Under the pieces are notes generated by a model. That model was not told the DNA's origin. It saw only the letters and a list, made by a program, of their open reading frames with translations, and ran no database searches. This document shows, piece after piece, positions 38,134 through 48,200 of a DNA stretch of 64,000 nucleotides. The position numbers and the translations under genes were made by a program. Each line of letters begins with the position of its first letter. Position 1 is the first letter of the stretch. The DNA comes from Spartinivicinus marinus (GTDB lineage Bacteria; Pseudomonadota; Gammaproteobacteria; Pseudomonadales; Zooshikellaceae), in NCBI RefSeq assembly GCF_026309355.1, contig NZ_JAPJZK010000001.1:4794501-4858500 (forward strand), in the 5' to 3' direction.

Positions 38134-38991
38134 ATGAATTCAGAATATACAAGCTTACCAGCTGTGATTGATCAATCAATTAAAGACGGAACCTGTCTTG
38201 TTGGTGATAATTTTAATGATGATCAACTTAAATGTTGGTTTTTACAAGAAAAGGAAGCTTTTTTTGAAGGTGATGCAGGGAATAGTGAAATAGATCCATG
38301 GTATGAATATATGCACTATGTTAACGAATGCCTAGGATTTGAACATATTATAAAAACTAAGATGAATCTAGATAGTATATTAGTGTTAGGTCCAGGTGCC
38401 GGAAAAGAAATTGAAAAGTTTTCTAAGCTATATAAAAATTGTACTTTGAATTTTTTAGAAGCATCAGAAAATTTCCAAAAAATTTTACAAAAAAGATTTC
38501 ATGGTTCAAATATTATATTTCCTAAAATCACTGGTGACATTGAATTAGATGATAATACTCAAAATTTAGTTTGTGCTTTTTCTGTCCTTCATCATATACC
38601 AAATGTTAGTAAAGTTATTGAAGAGGTTGCTCGTGTTGTTAAGATTGGTGGATACTTTTTGGTAAGAGAGCCATGCTCTTCCATGGGAGATTGGCGTTAT
38701 CCTCGATCAGCAACACCTAATGAGCGTGGCATAAGTCGTAATATGATGGTTAATATTACAAAGCAAACAGGATTTATATTAGATAAGAGGCCAATACCTA
38801 TTATTTTTGAGCCATTAAACAAAGTTCTAAAGAAAACAATTGGTTTTAGGATGCTCCCTTACCCTATGCTTTATAAAATAGATCGTATATTTTCCTGGCT
38901 TATCTCATATAATGATCATTATTGGCGAGATAGCTGGTATAAAAAAATAGGCCCTTCTTCTTATTTTTATATATTTCGGAAAATTTTTTAA
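38134..38991 (+). CDS. Class I SAM-dependent methyltransferase
   Basis: A 285-residue protein. ILVLGPGAGKEIEKF replaces the usual E/DxGxGxG motif but keeps its glycine pattern, and AFSVLHHIPNVSKVIEEVARVV is a typical post-motif region. The C-terminal 100 residues, Arg/Tyr/Trp-rich, have no domain I recognise. It lies 58 bases after another methyltransferase and 12 bases before the flippase. Substrate unknown. Confidence 0.75.
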   Translation: MNSEYTSLPAVIDQSIKDGTCLVGDNFNDDQLKCWFLQEKEAFFEGDAGNSEIDPWYEYMHYVNECLGFEHIIKTKMNLDSILVLGPGAGKEIEKFSKLYKNCTLNFLEASENFQKILQKRFHGSNIIFPKITGDIELDDNTQNLVCAFSVLHHIPNVSKVIEEVARVVKIGGYFLVREPCSSMGDWRYPRSATPNERGISRNMMVNITKQTGFILDKRPIPIIFEPLNKVLKKTIGFRMLPYPMLYKIDRIFSWLISYNDHYWRDSWYKKIGPSSYFYIFRKIF

Positions 38992-39003
38992 TTGAGTTAA
39001 ATT

Positions 39004-40344
39004 ATGTTGTTTAGTAGGAGTTTCCGTTTATTATCCATTAACCCTATTTTTTTATATTCTGTTGCATATGGTGGAGCAGCCACATTTTTAAAAAGTTTTG
39101 GCTTTATAATTTCACTTTGGCTAGCAAAATCATTATCTGTAGAAGAGTATGCAAACTATGGGTTATATTATGCATTACAGATGGGGCTCGCTACGTTTGC
39201 TACTGCCGGGATTATTGAGTCTGTTATTGGTGTGCTTAGAGAGTATCAATCTCCTGTTGTACGTCGTAGAATATTTGGTGCAGCAAATTATATTTTTTTT
39301 TTAGTGAGTATTGTTTTTATTTTTTTGATATTTGGTGTTTGTTGGACACTTTATCAGCCTAAAAATAATACATATATTACAATTATAGTTGTGTTGCTTG
39401 CAGGCTATCTTTCAGCTTTTTATACGATGCAAGCCTCTCTTGTACGACTTGAAGAAAATCACTTCGCTTCACTGTGCTTTTCTTTCTTTGTTCCTTTAGT
39501 TGGGTTGTTTGGCAGCTTACTATTTTTCTTGCTTTTAAATACTGTGTTTTCTTTTTTTCTTGGAGCAGTTTTTGGTCTTTTTTTATCATTGATGATTCTA
39601 CTTTTTTTTAGAGTTGGTTTTTATAATATTACTACTCATTTGAAAGAAATTGTTCCTATATTTTTAAGAATTATCCCATTTGTTGGTATAGCTTTTTTAG
39701 GTTGGTTAAGTGGTTATGGAAATAATTACTTTATAAGTGCACTTTTTGATGCTTCTGAAGTGGCAAAATTCACTTTTGTCTTTACCTTATCTTCGATTAT
39801 ACAACTTGTTGCTAGTTCACTCAATCAAGTATGGAGTCCACGTTTTTTTCGTATGGTTTTTGAACAGGAGGGGTTAGCAGTAGAAAAAAAAAATAGAAAA
39901 TTTTTCCGTTTTCAAGGAATATTGATGGGTGGTACTGGAGGAATATTAATTATCATTTTTCCAGCAGTTATTGATATGCTTGGTGGAAATTTAAATGCTT
40001 ATCAGGGAATGCAAGTTGAGTTGCTTATAATGTTTACAGGTTATGTTATTACTAGCCCTTTTTGGCATTGTCAGAATTATTTTCTGGTTCATGATAAGGG
40101 ACGAGATTTCATGACTGTAGTATTTAACACGAGTCTTATAGGAATTATTATTTGGCTATTTTTAATGTGGGCATTGGGCTCTTTGGGAATATATCTTGGT
40201 TTCTTAGTTCAAATGTTGGTACGTAGCTTGGGTGCTGTTGTGGGTGCAAAAAAGCACTGGTCTATCCTTATTGCTTGGGAAGGTTTACTAATAGGAATAC
40301 TTGTACTTGGCATAGGGCTCTTAATCTCGACAAAGTATTTGTAA
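39004..40344 (+). CDS. wzx: O-antigen flippase (Wzx-type MATE/MVF family)
   Basis: A 446-residue inner-membrane protein with about 12 predicted helices and almost no soluble parts. The N-terminal SFGFIISLWLAKSLSVEEYA resembles the start of polysaccharide flippases (Polysacc_synt family), and SPRFFRMVFEQEG in the central loop is also typical. Wzx moves undecaprenyl-linked repeat units to the periplasm, where Wzy polymerises them under Wzz control; all three are present in this locus. Family sequence conservation is low, so topology and context carry the call. Confidence 0.85.
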   Translation: MLFSRSFRLLSINPIFLYSVAYGGAATFLKSFGFIISLWLAKSLSVEEYANYGLYYALQMGLATFATAGIIESVIGVLREYQSPVVRRRIFGAANYIFFLVSIVFIFLIFGVCWTLYQPKNNTYITIIVVLLAGYLSAFYTMQASLVRLEENHFASLCFSFFVPLVGLFGSLLFFLLLNTVFSFFLGAVFGLFLSLMILLFFRVGFYNITTHLKEIVPIFLRIIPFVGIAFLGWLSGYGNNYFISALFDASEVAKFTFVFTLSSIIQLVASSLNQVWSPRFFRMVFEQEGLAVEKKNRKFFRFQGILMGGTGGILIIIFPAVIDMLGGNLNAYQGMQVELLIMFTGYVITSPFWHCQNYFLVHDKGRDFMTVVFNTSLIGIIIWLFLMWALGSLGIYLGFLVQMLVRSLGAVVGAKKHWSILIAWEGLLIGILVLGIGLLISTKYL

Positions 40345-40366
40345 ATAAAATCTAGGCAAAAATTTA

Positions 40367-42235
40367 ATGTGTGGGATATTAGGTATAGCATCAAAACTTC
40401 CTTTAGCAAACCAAGACTGGTTTTCTGAAGGGAGTATAGCTATGAGTCATCGTGGTCCGGATGATGCTGGTGAATGGTGGACAAATGATAGAAGAGTAGG
40501 ACTTGCTCACCGACGCTTATCTATAATCGACTTGTCTTCTGCTGCTCATCAACCTATGAGCAATGTTATGAAAAGTCTAACTATTGTGTTTAATGGGGAG
40601 ATTTATAATTATAAAGAGCTCCAATTAAAGCTTTCTTCTAAAGGTCAAATATTCAAATCAAATTCTGATACAGAAGTGATTCTTGCTGCATATAATATGT
40701 GGGGAGTTGATTGTGTTAAATATTTAATTGGAATGTTTGCATTTGCAATTTTTGATACAAAGGCTCAGTCGTTATTCTTAGCACGTGATCGAGCAGGAGA
40801 AAAGCCCCTCTTTTATCATCATGTAAAAGGTGTATTTTGCTTTGCTTCTGAGTTGAAATCTCTTATGGCTAACCGTGGGGTATCTCATCAGATAGATATG
40901 GGGTCACTTGATTGTTATTTGGCTATGGGGTTTGTGCCTGGTGAACAATGTATTCTAAAGGGTTTTAAAAAGCTCCCTCCAGCCCATGCTTTACTATTTA
41001 AGCTTAATACGGGTGAGGTAAAGGTTTGGAGTTATTGGAGGCTTCCTGAATTTAATGGTAAATCTAATTCTTCAATGGATAAAAACCTTATACTTGATGA
41101 GCTAGAGAATTTATTAGAAAGCTCGGTAGGCCAACAATTGACTGCTGATGTTCCCGTTGGGGTACTGTTGAGTGGTGGAGTGGATTCCAGCTTGATTACA
41201 GCAATGGCAGCACGAAAACTACCAAAAGTAAAAACATTCACAATTCGCTTTCCTGGGCATGGAAAACTGGATGAAACGGAGCATGCTCGTTTGATAGCAA
41301 AGTATTATAATACTGAGCATGTAGAGCTAGAAGCTAAAGCGACAACAGCTGATCTTCTGCCTAAACTGGCACGACAATTCGATGAGCCAATTATTGATTC
41401 CTCAATGATTCCTACTTACTTAGTTAGTCAGTTAGTTCGTCAACACTGTACTGTTGCACTAGGAGGGGATGGTGGTGACGAGTTATTTGGTGGTTATAGA
41501 CACTATAGCCGACTGCTGTGGATGCAAAATCACTTAGGAGGGATTCCTTATAGTTTGCGCTTAATTATCTCTAACATGGCTCAGTGGTTTTTACCTGTAG
41601 GTTTCAAGGGACGCAATTGGCTACAGGGGTTAGATATGGATTTAAAGTATGAACTTCCATTGATTGCTTCTTACTATGATAAAACTACTAGGCGAAAATT
41701 ACTGACTCAATTAACCAGCAGTTGGCCGCTGATAGCTGAAGAAGTAGATCAGAAACGTGTACCAAAAAATACAGATCTTCTCCAGCGAGCTACTAGAATG
41801 GATTTTGCCAATTACTTACCCGAAGATATACTGGTTAAGGTTGATCGGACTAGTATGTTAAATTCTTTAGAAGTGAGAGCTCCATTTCTTGATTATCGTT
41901 TGATAGAGTTTGCTTTCTGCCGGATACCTTCATATTTGAAAGCAACTGCTACAAGTAAAAAGCTGCTTCTTAAAGAGTTAGCTAGTAGGATTTTACCACC
42001 TGAATTTGATCAGCAGCGAAAGCAGGGATTCTCTATCCCACTGTCATCGTGGCTTAAAGCTGGCTCTTTTCGAGAACTTTTTCATGATGTACTGCTTAGC
42101 ACACAAACGATTTTTGACCAAAGGATAGTTCGCAGTTTACTACGAGGTCAGGATCTTGGAAGGAATAACAGTGAACGTTTATTTGCACTTGTTTTATTTG
42201 AACTTTGGCGAAGAGAATATGCAGTTACGATATAA
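40367..42235 (+). CDS. asnB: Asparagine synthase (glutamine-hydrolysing)-like amidotransferase
   Basis: A 622-residue AsnB-family protein. Cys2 after the initiator Met (MCGILGIA) is the glutaminase nucleophile, SHRGPDDAGEW and RLSIIDLS complete that domain, and the synthetase part has the PP-loop LLSGGVDSSLI and LGGDGGDELFGGY. Homologues inside O-antigen clusters (for example WbpS in Pseudomonas) are thought to amidate sugar uronic acids or similar groups rather than to make asparagine. No uronic acid dehydrogenase is seen in this window, so the acceptor is unclear. Confidence 0.85.
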   Translation: MCGILGIASKLPLANQDWFSEGSIAMSHRGPDDAGEWWTNDRRVGLAHRRLSIIDLSSAAHQPMSNVMKSLTIVFNGEIYNYKELQLKLSSKGQIFKSNSDTEVILAAYNMWGVDCVKYLIGMFAFAIFDTKAQSLFLARDRAGEKPLFYHHVKGVFCFASELKSLMANRGVSHQIDMGSLDCYLAMGFVPGEQCILKGFKKLPPAHALLFKLNTGEVKVWSYWRLPEFNGKSNSSMDKNLILDELENLLESSVGQQLTADVPVGVLLSGGVDSSLITAMAARKLPKVKTFTIRFPGHGKLDETEHARLIAKYYNTEHVELEAKATTADLLPKLARQFDEPIIDSSMIPTYLVSQLVRQHCTVALGGDGGDELFGGYRHYSRLLWMQNHLGGIPYSLRLIISNMAQWFLPVGFKGRNWLQGLDMDLKYELPLIASYYDKTTRRKLLTQLTSSWPLIAEEVDQKRVPKNTDLLQRATRMDFANYLPEDILVKVDRTSMLNSLEVRAPFLDYRLIEFAFCRIPSYLKATATSKKLLLKELASRILPPEFDQQRKQGFSIPLSSWLKAGSFRELFHDVLLSTQTIFDQRIVRSLLRGQDLGRNNSERLFALVLFELWRREYAVTI

Positions 42236-42379
42236 ACAATATCAATAAATACCGATAATTCAAAGAAAGCTGCAAAAAATACTATATTTTTATAAAAACG
42301 GTAAGCATTTATTATTGCTAAATTCGTTAAAAAAATAATAAAGAATTTGTAATTTTAAAAGCAAGACACTCGTGAGCCT

Positions 42380-43546
42380 ATGGAAAAAAAAGTTGAAAGA
42401 ATCAAAAAGGAGGGAGTTGTTGTTGGTATCGATGCATCCCGCAATCGATCAGGTGGTGCTAAATCGCATTTGGTAGGAATCTTGACTCAAGATGATCCAT
42501 TTAAATACGGTGTTCGGGAAGTCCATTTATGGTCATATCAGTCATTGCTGAATTTAGTACCTGATCAACCATGGTTAGTTAAACATAATCCTAAAGAACT
42601 AGAAAAGCCTTTATATCAACAGCTTTATTGGCAATGTTTTCGTCTTCCTAGTGAGATTATTAAAGCTGGGTGTGAGATCATATTGAACACTGATGCTGGT
42701 ACAATATCTCGGTTTCGCCCCTCTATTACTATGAGCCGGGATATGTTGTCTTATGAACCAGGAGAGATCGAACGTTTTGGTTTTAGTAGAGCGCGACTTC
42801 GGCTGATTTTGTTACGTTATATACAAAATAACGCTTTACGACGTGCTAATGGTGCAGTCTTTCTCACTCGTTATGCATCTGAAGTTATTCAAAGGTCTTG
42901 TGGTCCTCTATCTCGTGTTGCACATATTCCACATGGTGTCAGTGAAAAATTTAAAGCTTCAAAAACCCCCAAGCTAAGAATTGTAGAGAAAAGTCAGCCA
43001 ATTGAATGTTTATATATATCTAATGCCGCTTTATATAAACATCAGTGGATAGTTGTCAAAGCAATTGCTGTCCTGCGTGATCGAGGATATAACATAAGAC
43101 TTACTTTAGTTGGAGGTGGTTCGGGAAAAGCTAAAAAACTATTAGACAACCAAATTGAAATTTCTGATCCTAATAACTCTTTTGTTGTACAGAGGCCTTT
43201 TGTGCCTCAAAATAAATTACCAGACTATTTGGAAAAAGCGGATATATTTATATTTGCATCAAGCTGTGAAAATATGCCAAATACACTTATTGAAGCAATG
43301 GCAATGGGTTTACCAATAGCCTGTTCGAACCGAGGCCCAATGCCTGAAGTTTTGGAAGGTGGGGGGGTATATTTTGATCCAGAAAACTCAATTTCAATTG
43401 CTAAAAAAATAGAAATGATTATTAATGACCCTGAGCTTTGTCAGCGTATTGCAAGTAAAGCAAAACAGATTTCTAATCAGTATACATGGTCTCGTTGTGC
43501 AGAAGAAACGTGGAAGTATATTGTAGAGATATACAATAGTGTATAA
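42380..43546 (+). CDS. Glycosyltransferase family 4
   Basis: A 388-residue GT-B enzyme. The N-terminal half begins VVGIDASRNRSGGAKSHLVG, and the nucleotide-sugar half shows LYKHQWIVVKAIAVLRDRGY, LTLVGGGSG and the E-x7-E region SSCENMPNTLIEAMAMGLP. It probably adds one sugar to the lipid-linked repeat on the cytoplasmic face. A G7 run at 43361-43367 lies within the gene in the GGGVYF stretch, with the frame intact. Gaps of 144 and 186 bases flank it, so it may be a separately moved unit. Confidence 0.83.
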   Translation: MEKKVERIKKEGVVVGIDASRNRSGGAKSHLVGILTQDDPFKYGVREVHLWSYQSLLNLVPDQPWLVKHNPKELEKPLYQQLYWQCFRLPSEIIKAGCEIILNTDAGTISRFRPSITMSRDMLSYEPGEIERFGFSRARLRLILLRYIQNNALRRANGAVFLTRYASEVIQRSCGPLSRVAHIPHGVSEKFKASKTPKLRIVEKSQPIECLYISNAALYKHQWIVVKAIAVLRDRGYNIRLTLVGGGSGKAKKLLDNQIEISDPNNSFVVQRPFVPQNKLPDYLEKADIFIFASSCENMPNTLIEAMAMGLPIACSNRGPMPEVLEGGGVYFDPENSISIAKKIEMIINDPELCQRIASKAKQISNQYTWSRCAEETWKYIVEIYNSV

Positions 43547-44331
43547 CTATGATTTTTGTGACTCTAAACAGAATCTTCTTAATTTTTATGTAGAAAAAGT
43601 AGTTGATTTCTTAGCTTCTATAATGAACTAAATAGTTTTATCTATATCACTTTGTGTAAGCTACGATATTAGTTGTAAGAAATATTGAAATTAAATTTTT
43701 TATGTGTAGGCATTGACAATACTATATAAGCTATGAATTTCTATATAAAGCTTAATAATATTGAAATAAAGAATATTATTAAGCTATTACATGTAATAGC
43801 AATAGTTATAATATTTTCGTACTTGGCACCGCACTTCTTTCTTGGAGAAGCGATGCATCTTATGATACATGATCAGCTTGATAGTATATTTGTTGATTTA
43901 AGTATTTTGGCTAAAAGTGGAGAAATTTTTGCTTCCCCACTTGCGAAAATTGAAAATTTTGCAGATGGTTTACCTCGAGCATCTTTAGTTTCTGGTCTTT
44001 ATGTACCTGTTTGGTTAAATTACTGGTTTGAACCATTTGATGCTTTTACTGTAAATCAGATATTTATTAGGTTAGTAGCATATTTGGGAATGTATCGACT
44101 ACTAACACAGCATGTTACTAAAGGTCAAAGAGGGTATATAACCTCAATTTTTGCTTCATTAACTTTCTCATTACTACCGTTTTACTCTTTATTCGGATTG
44201 AGTATAGCTGGACAGCCTTTATTATTGAGTGCATTTTTCAACATAGGACAAGGGAAAGGTAGATGGCAAGACTGGTTAATATTAATTTTATTACCCTTTT
44301 ATACGCTATTTACACTTAGTGGATTTTTTTA

Positions 44332-44346
44332 TTTTGTTTTGTTTTG
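44332..44346 (+). repeat. (TTTTG)3 pentanucleotide repeat at a frame junction
   Basis: Three tandem TTTTG units lie within the short zone where the reading frame of the membrane protein changes. Deleting one unit restores a continuous frame (GFFYFVLCYFIVDF). Three units is a short array; a one-base change in the nearby T7 run would also explain the shift. Confidence 0.7.
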
Positions 44347-44727
44347 TGTTATTTTATTGTAGATTTTATTAAAAATAGAAAACTTAATAAAAATCTAAGC
44401 ATAGCCATTTTGGTAAATTTTGTAATATCACTTTTAGTTGAATATCAATTAGTTATTGTAATGTTAGGTTTGGTGGAAGGGTTTATTTCACATCGAGTAG
44501 AATTTGAATTTAATGATATTAGTTTAATGTCAGCATATAATCAGTCTTTTAGGATTTTTATATGGGGGCAAGAGCATGCGTTGAGCCAGCAGTATATTTA
44601 TATTATCCCATCAATAGGCCTTGCAGTATTTTTTATTGTCTTACAGCGTAGTTTTGTATCATATTTTACTGCTTATATAGATTATATATATGTTTTATTT
44701 GTTTTATTTGTTTTTATAGGGGCTGGC

Positions 44728-44762
<35 letters not shown>

Positions 44763-45883
44763 TTTGGTACGAGCCTTTATATTTTTTTGGTAAAAATGTA
44801 TATCCAATAAATAAACCAGCTGCTTTAATTATGCTTTATATTATTGTGCTTTTTTGTGTATGGCATTATATATATAAATATAATAGAAAAAATATATTAT
44901 TAGTGTTGTATTTATTAGTAATGTGCATGTTGATATCCATATGGTATGGGTTTTGGTTGAATATATGGAGTGTTATCAGTTTCTTGTTTCCCCATTTTCC
45001 TTATTTTGACTTGTCAAGATTTTATATGCTGCAACCATTGTTGTGGTATTTAATATTAGGTGTCGTATTTTATATATTATGGAATCAAACTAACTTATTT
45101 TTCTCTATTGTAGGACGTTTATCTGCTATTACTTTATTTATTTTGCAAGTGCATCACTTGTTCAATGTATCTCATAATAATCAGGAAAGTATTACGCAAA
45201 AGCCTTCCTATGCAGAATTTTTCTCTAAGGATTTGTTCAATGATATTGATACATTTATAGACAGAAAAAAAAGTGAATATCGGGTAGTATCAATTGGTCT
45301 ACATCCTTCAATAGCTGCTTTTAATGGATTTTTTACCTTAGATGGTTATAGCGCTAACTATCCACTAGAATATAAGAAAAAATTTCGTGAAATAATTGCT
45401 GGAGAACTTGTTCACAGTGAAGCTTATCGTAATTACTTTGATAACTGGGGAAGCCGCTATTACATTTTTGTTAGTGAGCTGGAGACATTTCACGGAAATG
45501 CGCTTCTTATGACAAAAAAGGTGGTTAAAAAGTATAGTGCAAGAATTAAAGATTTAAAATTTAATGTTAGGAAATTTAGCTCTATGGGCGGAGAGTATGT
45601 TTTTTCTGCTCTGGAAGTAGAAAATGCAGAGAAAATTGGATTAAATATATTGAAAAAATTTAATCATAAATATTCTTCATGGGAAATTTTTTTATATCAG
45701 GTGTCTAAAGATAATAAATATAAGCAACTTACTATGGGAGACAGTTGAAACAAAAAAATACTAACAAGTAATTTACAGAAGTTTAAATTTCATAGTATGA
45801 TAGTGATATGTGTTATACTTATGTTTATATCTCTATATAAAAAATTTATTTATATGTTAATTGAGTTAATGTAGTTGCTATAG

Positions 45884-46582
45884 ATGAATAAAAATATAAA
45901 GAAGATTGCTATACTGCAGTCTAATTATATCCCTTGGAAAGGATACTTCGACATAATTGCTGCAGTTGATGAGTTTATTATATTTGACGATATGCAGTTT
46001 ACAAAAAATGATTGGCGAAATCGTAATATAATTAAGGCATCACAAGGAATTCATTGGTTAACTATTCCTGTTGGAAAAAATATTAATAGACGTATTCGAG
46101 ATGTACATATAGCTAGTAGTACATGGCAGTTGAAACACTGGAAATCTTTAGAAAGTAGTTATAAAAAAGCAGCATATTTTAATGAGATTGCTGAATGGTT
46201 AAGTCCATTGTATTTGAAAAATAAATTTTCATATTTATCTCAACTTAATCGTTGTTTTATTGAATGTATTTGTGATTTTTTAAATATAAACACATACATA
46301 AGTAACTCATGGGATTACACTTTGTCTAATGGCAAAACCGAACGTTTAGTAGATCTTTGCCATCAATCAGGTGCTACAGAATATATTTCGGGACCAGCAG
46401 CTAAAGGGTATATTAATGATAGTGTTTTTCACAATCAAGGGATTAAACTAACTTGGTTTGACTACTCTAATTATCCAAGTTATCCACAGCTTTGGGGTGA
46501 TTTTATTCATGAGGTTACTATTCTTGATTTGCTATTTAACTGTGGTAGGGATGCACATTTGTATATGAGGTATTCACCCTAA
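45884..46582 (+). CDS. WbqC family protein
   Basis: A 232-residue protein with the WbqC signature AILQSNYIPWKGYFD at the N-terminus, then FDDMQFTKNDWRNRN. WbqC-like proteins occur in O-antigen clusters with aminosugar genes; their biochemical role is not firmly established to my knowledge, though they are often considered linked to aminosugar modification. The stop overlaps the ATG of the following GT2 (TAATG), so the two are translationally coupled. It opens the module that ends with the WecE-like aminotransferase. Confidence 0.88.
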   Translation: MNKNIKKIAILQSNYIPWKGYFDIIAAVDEFIIFDDMQFTKNDWRNRNIIKASQGIHWLTIPVGKNINRRIRDVHIASSTWQLKHWKSLESSYKKAAYFNEIAEWLSPLYLKNKFSYLSQLNRCFIECICDFLNINTYISNSWDYTLSNGKTERLVDLCHQSGATEYISGPAAKGYINDSVFHNQGIKLTWFDYSNYPSYPQLWGDFIHEVTILDLLFNCGRDAHLYMRYSP

Positions 46583-47520
46583 TGAAACTATCAATTGTTG
46601 CAACTCTCTATAATTCCGAGTCATATATAGCTGAGTTCTTATTAAGAGCAAGTAATGCAGCGAAGCAACTAGTTGGAAATGATTTTGAAATTATTTTAGT
46701 GAATGATGGTTCGCCTGACAAAAGTCTTGAACTTTCCAGAGAGTTTACAAAAAATAATGAAAATCTTGTTATTGTAGACTTGTCTCGAAATTTTGGTCAT
46801 CACAAAGCAATGATGACTGGGCTTGCTTACGCAAAGGGAGACAAAGTTTTTCTTATTGATAGTGACTTAGAGGAAGAACCAGAGTGGTTGCTTCTTTTTT
46901 CTAAGCAAATGAGTTTAAAAAACTGTGATGTTGTTTGCGGTATTCAAGAACATCGAAAAGGGGATCTGTTTGAAAGGTGGAGTGGAATAATTTTTTATTC
47001 TACTTTCCGGTGGCTTTCAGGATTAGATTTGCCAAAAAATTTAGTTGTTGCACGCCTTATGTCTCGTCGTTATGTTAATGCATTACTTACACATATGGAG
47101 TCTGAGTTATTTATGGCAGGCTTATGGGTTATTACTGGTTTTGACCAGCAACCATATAAAGTAGTAAAGCATAACTGTAGTGAAACAACCTATAGCTTTT
47201 ATAAAAAAATATCACAGTTTATAAACTCTGTTACTGCGTTTTCAAAGAGGCCTCTTCTTGGAATTTTTATTATTGGTTGCTTTATCTTCATGATATCTGC
47301 TCTTTGGGCTGGATATTTAATAGTAAATTGGTTGTTTTGGGAGAGGCCTCCTAATGGATATACATCATTGATGGCGTCTATTTGGTTACTTGGGGGAATG
47401 GTTACAGCTTTCCTTGGAATAATAGGTATATACCTTTCAAAGGTTTACTCAGAAACAAAACAAAGGCCATATACTATTATTAGAAATATATATAAGAGTG
47501 CTGATTTTAGAGAGGGGTGA
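46582..47520 (+). CDS. GT2 glycosyltransferase with membrane anchor (GtrB/ArnC-like)
   Basis: A 312-residue GT-A enzyme. VATLYNSESYIAEFL starts the fold, VNDGSPDKSLEL holds the nucleotide-binding Asp, and DSDLEEEPEWLLLF carries the DxD-like motif. NFGHHKAMMTGLAYAKGD is the pattern of polyprenyl-phosphate glycosyltransferases such as GtrB, ArnC and DPM1. Two hydrophobic helices lie at about 228-250 and 266-288, as in GtrB. It should load a sugar onto undecaprenyl phosphate. A GtrA flippase relative is encoded four genes downstream. Its stop overlaps the next ATG. Confidence 0.86.
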   Translation: MKLSIVATLYNSESYIAEFLLRASNAAKQLVGNDFEIILVNDGSPDKSLELSREFTKNNENLVIVDLSRNFGHHKAMMTGLAYAKGDKVFLIDSDLEEEPEWLLLFSKQMSLKNCDVVCGIQEHRKGDLFERWSGIIFYSTFRWLSGLDLPKNLVVARLMSRRYVNALLTHMESELFMAGLWVITGFDQQPYKVVKHNCSETTYSFYKKISQFINSVTAFSKRPLLGIFIIGCFIFMISALWAGYLIVNWLFWERPPNGYTSLMASIWLLGGMVTAFLGIIGIYLSKVYSETKQRPYTIIRNIYKSADFREG

Positions 47521-48185
47521 TGAAAAAAATCATTATTTTTGGTGTTTCTGATGCTGCTGAACTTGCATATTATTATTTTACTAATGATTCAGATTACCAG
47601 GTCACGGCGTTTACTGTTGACTCAAAATATATTCCAGAAGGTGGTAAATTTTGTGGGCTGCCTGTAGTGGAGTTTGAGAATGTTGTAAATATCTACCCCA
47701 CTGATGAGTATAATTTTTTTGTTGCAGTTGGTTATTCAAACTTAAATAAAATTAGAGAAGAGAAATACCATATTGCTAGGTCTATTGGGTATAAGCTTGT
47801 TAGTTATATAAGCTCTAAAGCTATAATACTTAATAATAACTGTATAGGAGATAATTGCTTTATACTAGAGAATAATATAATTCAACCTTTTGTGAATATA
47901 GGAAATAATATAACTTTATGGAGTGGAAATCATATTGGCCATCATACCAAGGTCGGTGATCATTGTTTTCTTGCTTCTCATATTGTGATTTCAGGTAGAG
48001 TCAATATTGGAAAATCTTGTTTTATAGGAGTTAATGCTACCCTGCGTGATAATATTTCAGTTGGTAAACAGTGTGTTATTGGAGCAGGTACACTTTTGCT
48101 TAATGATGTAGAGGAATTTGGGGTCTATAAGGGGCATGCTACACATCGATCAAAAGCTTCAAGTATGAGGATAAGTAAAATTTAG
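47520..48185 (+). CDS. PglD/NeuD-like sugar O- or N-acyltransferase
   Basis: A 221-residue protein with an N-terminal Rossmann-like part (KIIIFGVSDAAELAYYYF) and a left-handed beta-helix C-terminus built of hexapeptide repeats (for example ITLWSGNHIGHHTKVGDHCF), the layout of PglD and NeuD. The active-site His is probably in the GHHTKVG stretch. With a WecE-like 4-aminotransferase in the same module, N-acylation of a 4-amino-4,6-dideoxy sugar is likely, but this is inference. The ATG at 47520 overlaps the upstream stop by one base; a GTG at 47517 is an alternative. Confidence 0.82.
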   Translation: MKKIIIFGVSDAAELAYYYFTNDSDYQVTAFTVDSKYIPEGGKFCGLPVVEFENVVNIYPTDEYNFFVAVGYSNLNKIREEKYHIARSIGYKLVSYISSKAIILNNNCIGDNCFILENNIIQPFVNIGNNITLWSGNHIGHHTKVGDHCFLASHIVISGRVNIGKSCFIGVNATLRDNISVGKQCVIGAGTLLLNDVEEFGVYKGHATHRSKASSMRISKI

Positions 48186-48200
48186 TTATAAAATTAAATT

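Noticed and set aside
43547-43732. A hidden RNA gene or riboswitch in the gap before the split membrane protein
   Set aside because: No stable stem pattern or conserved motif could be found by eye.
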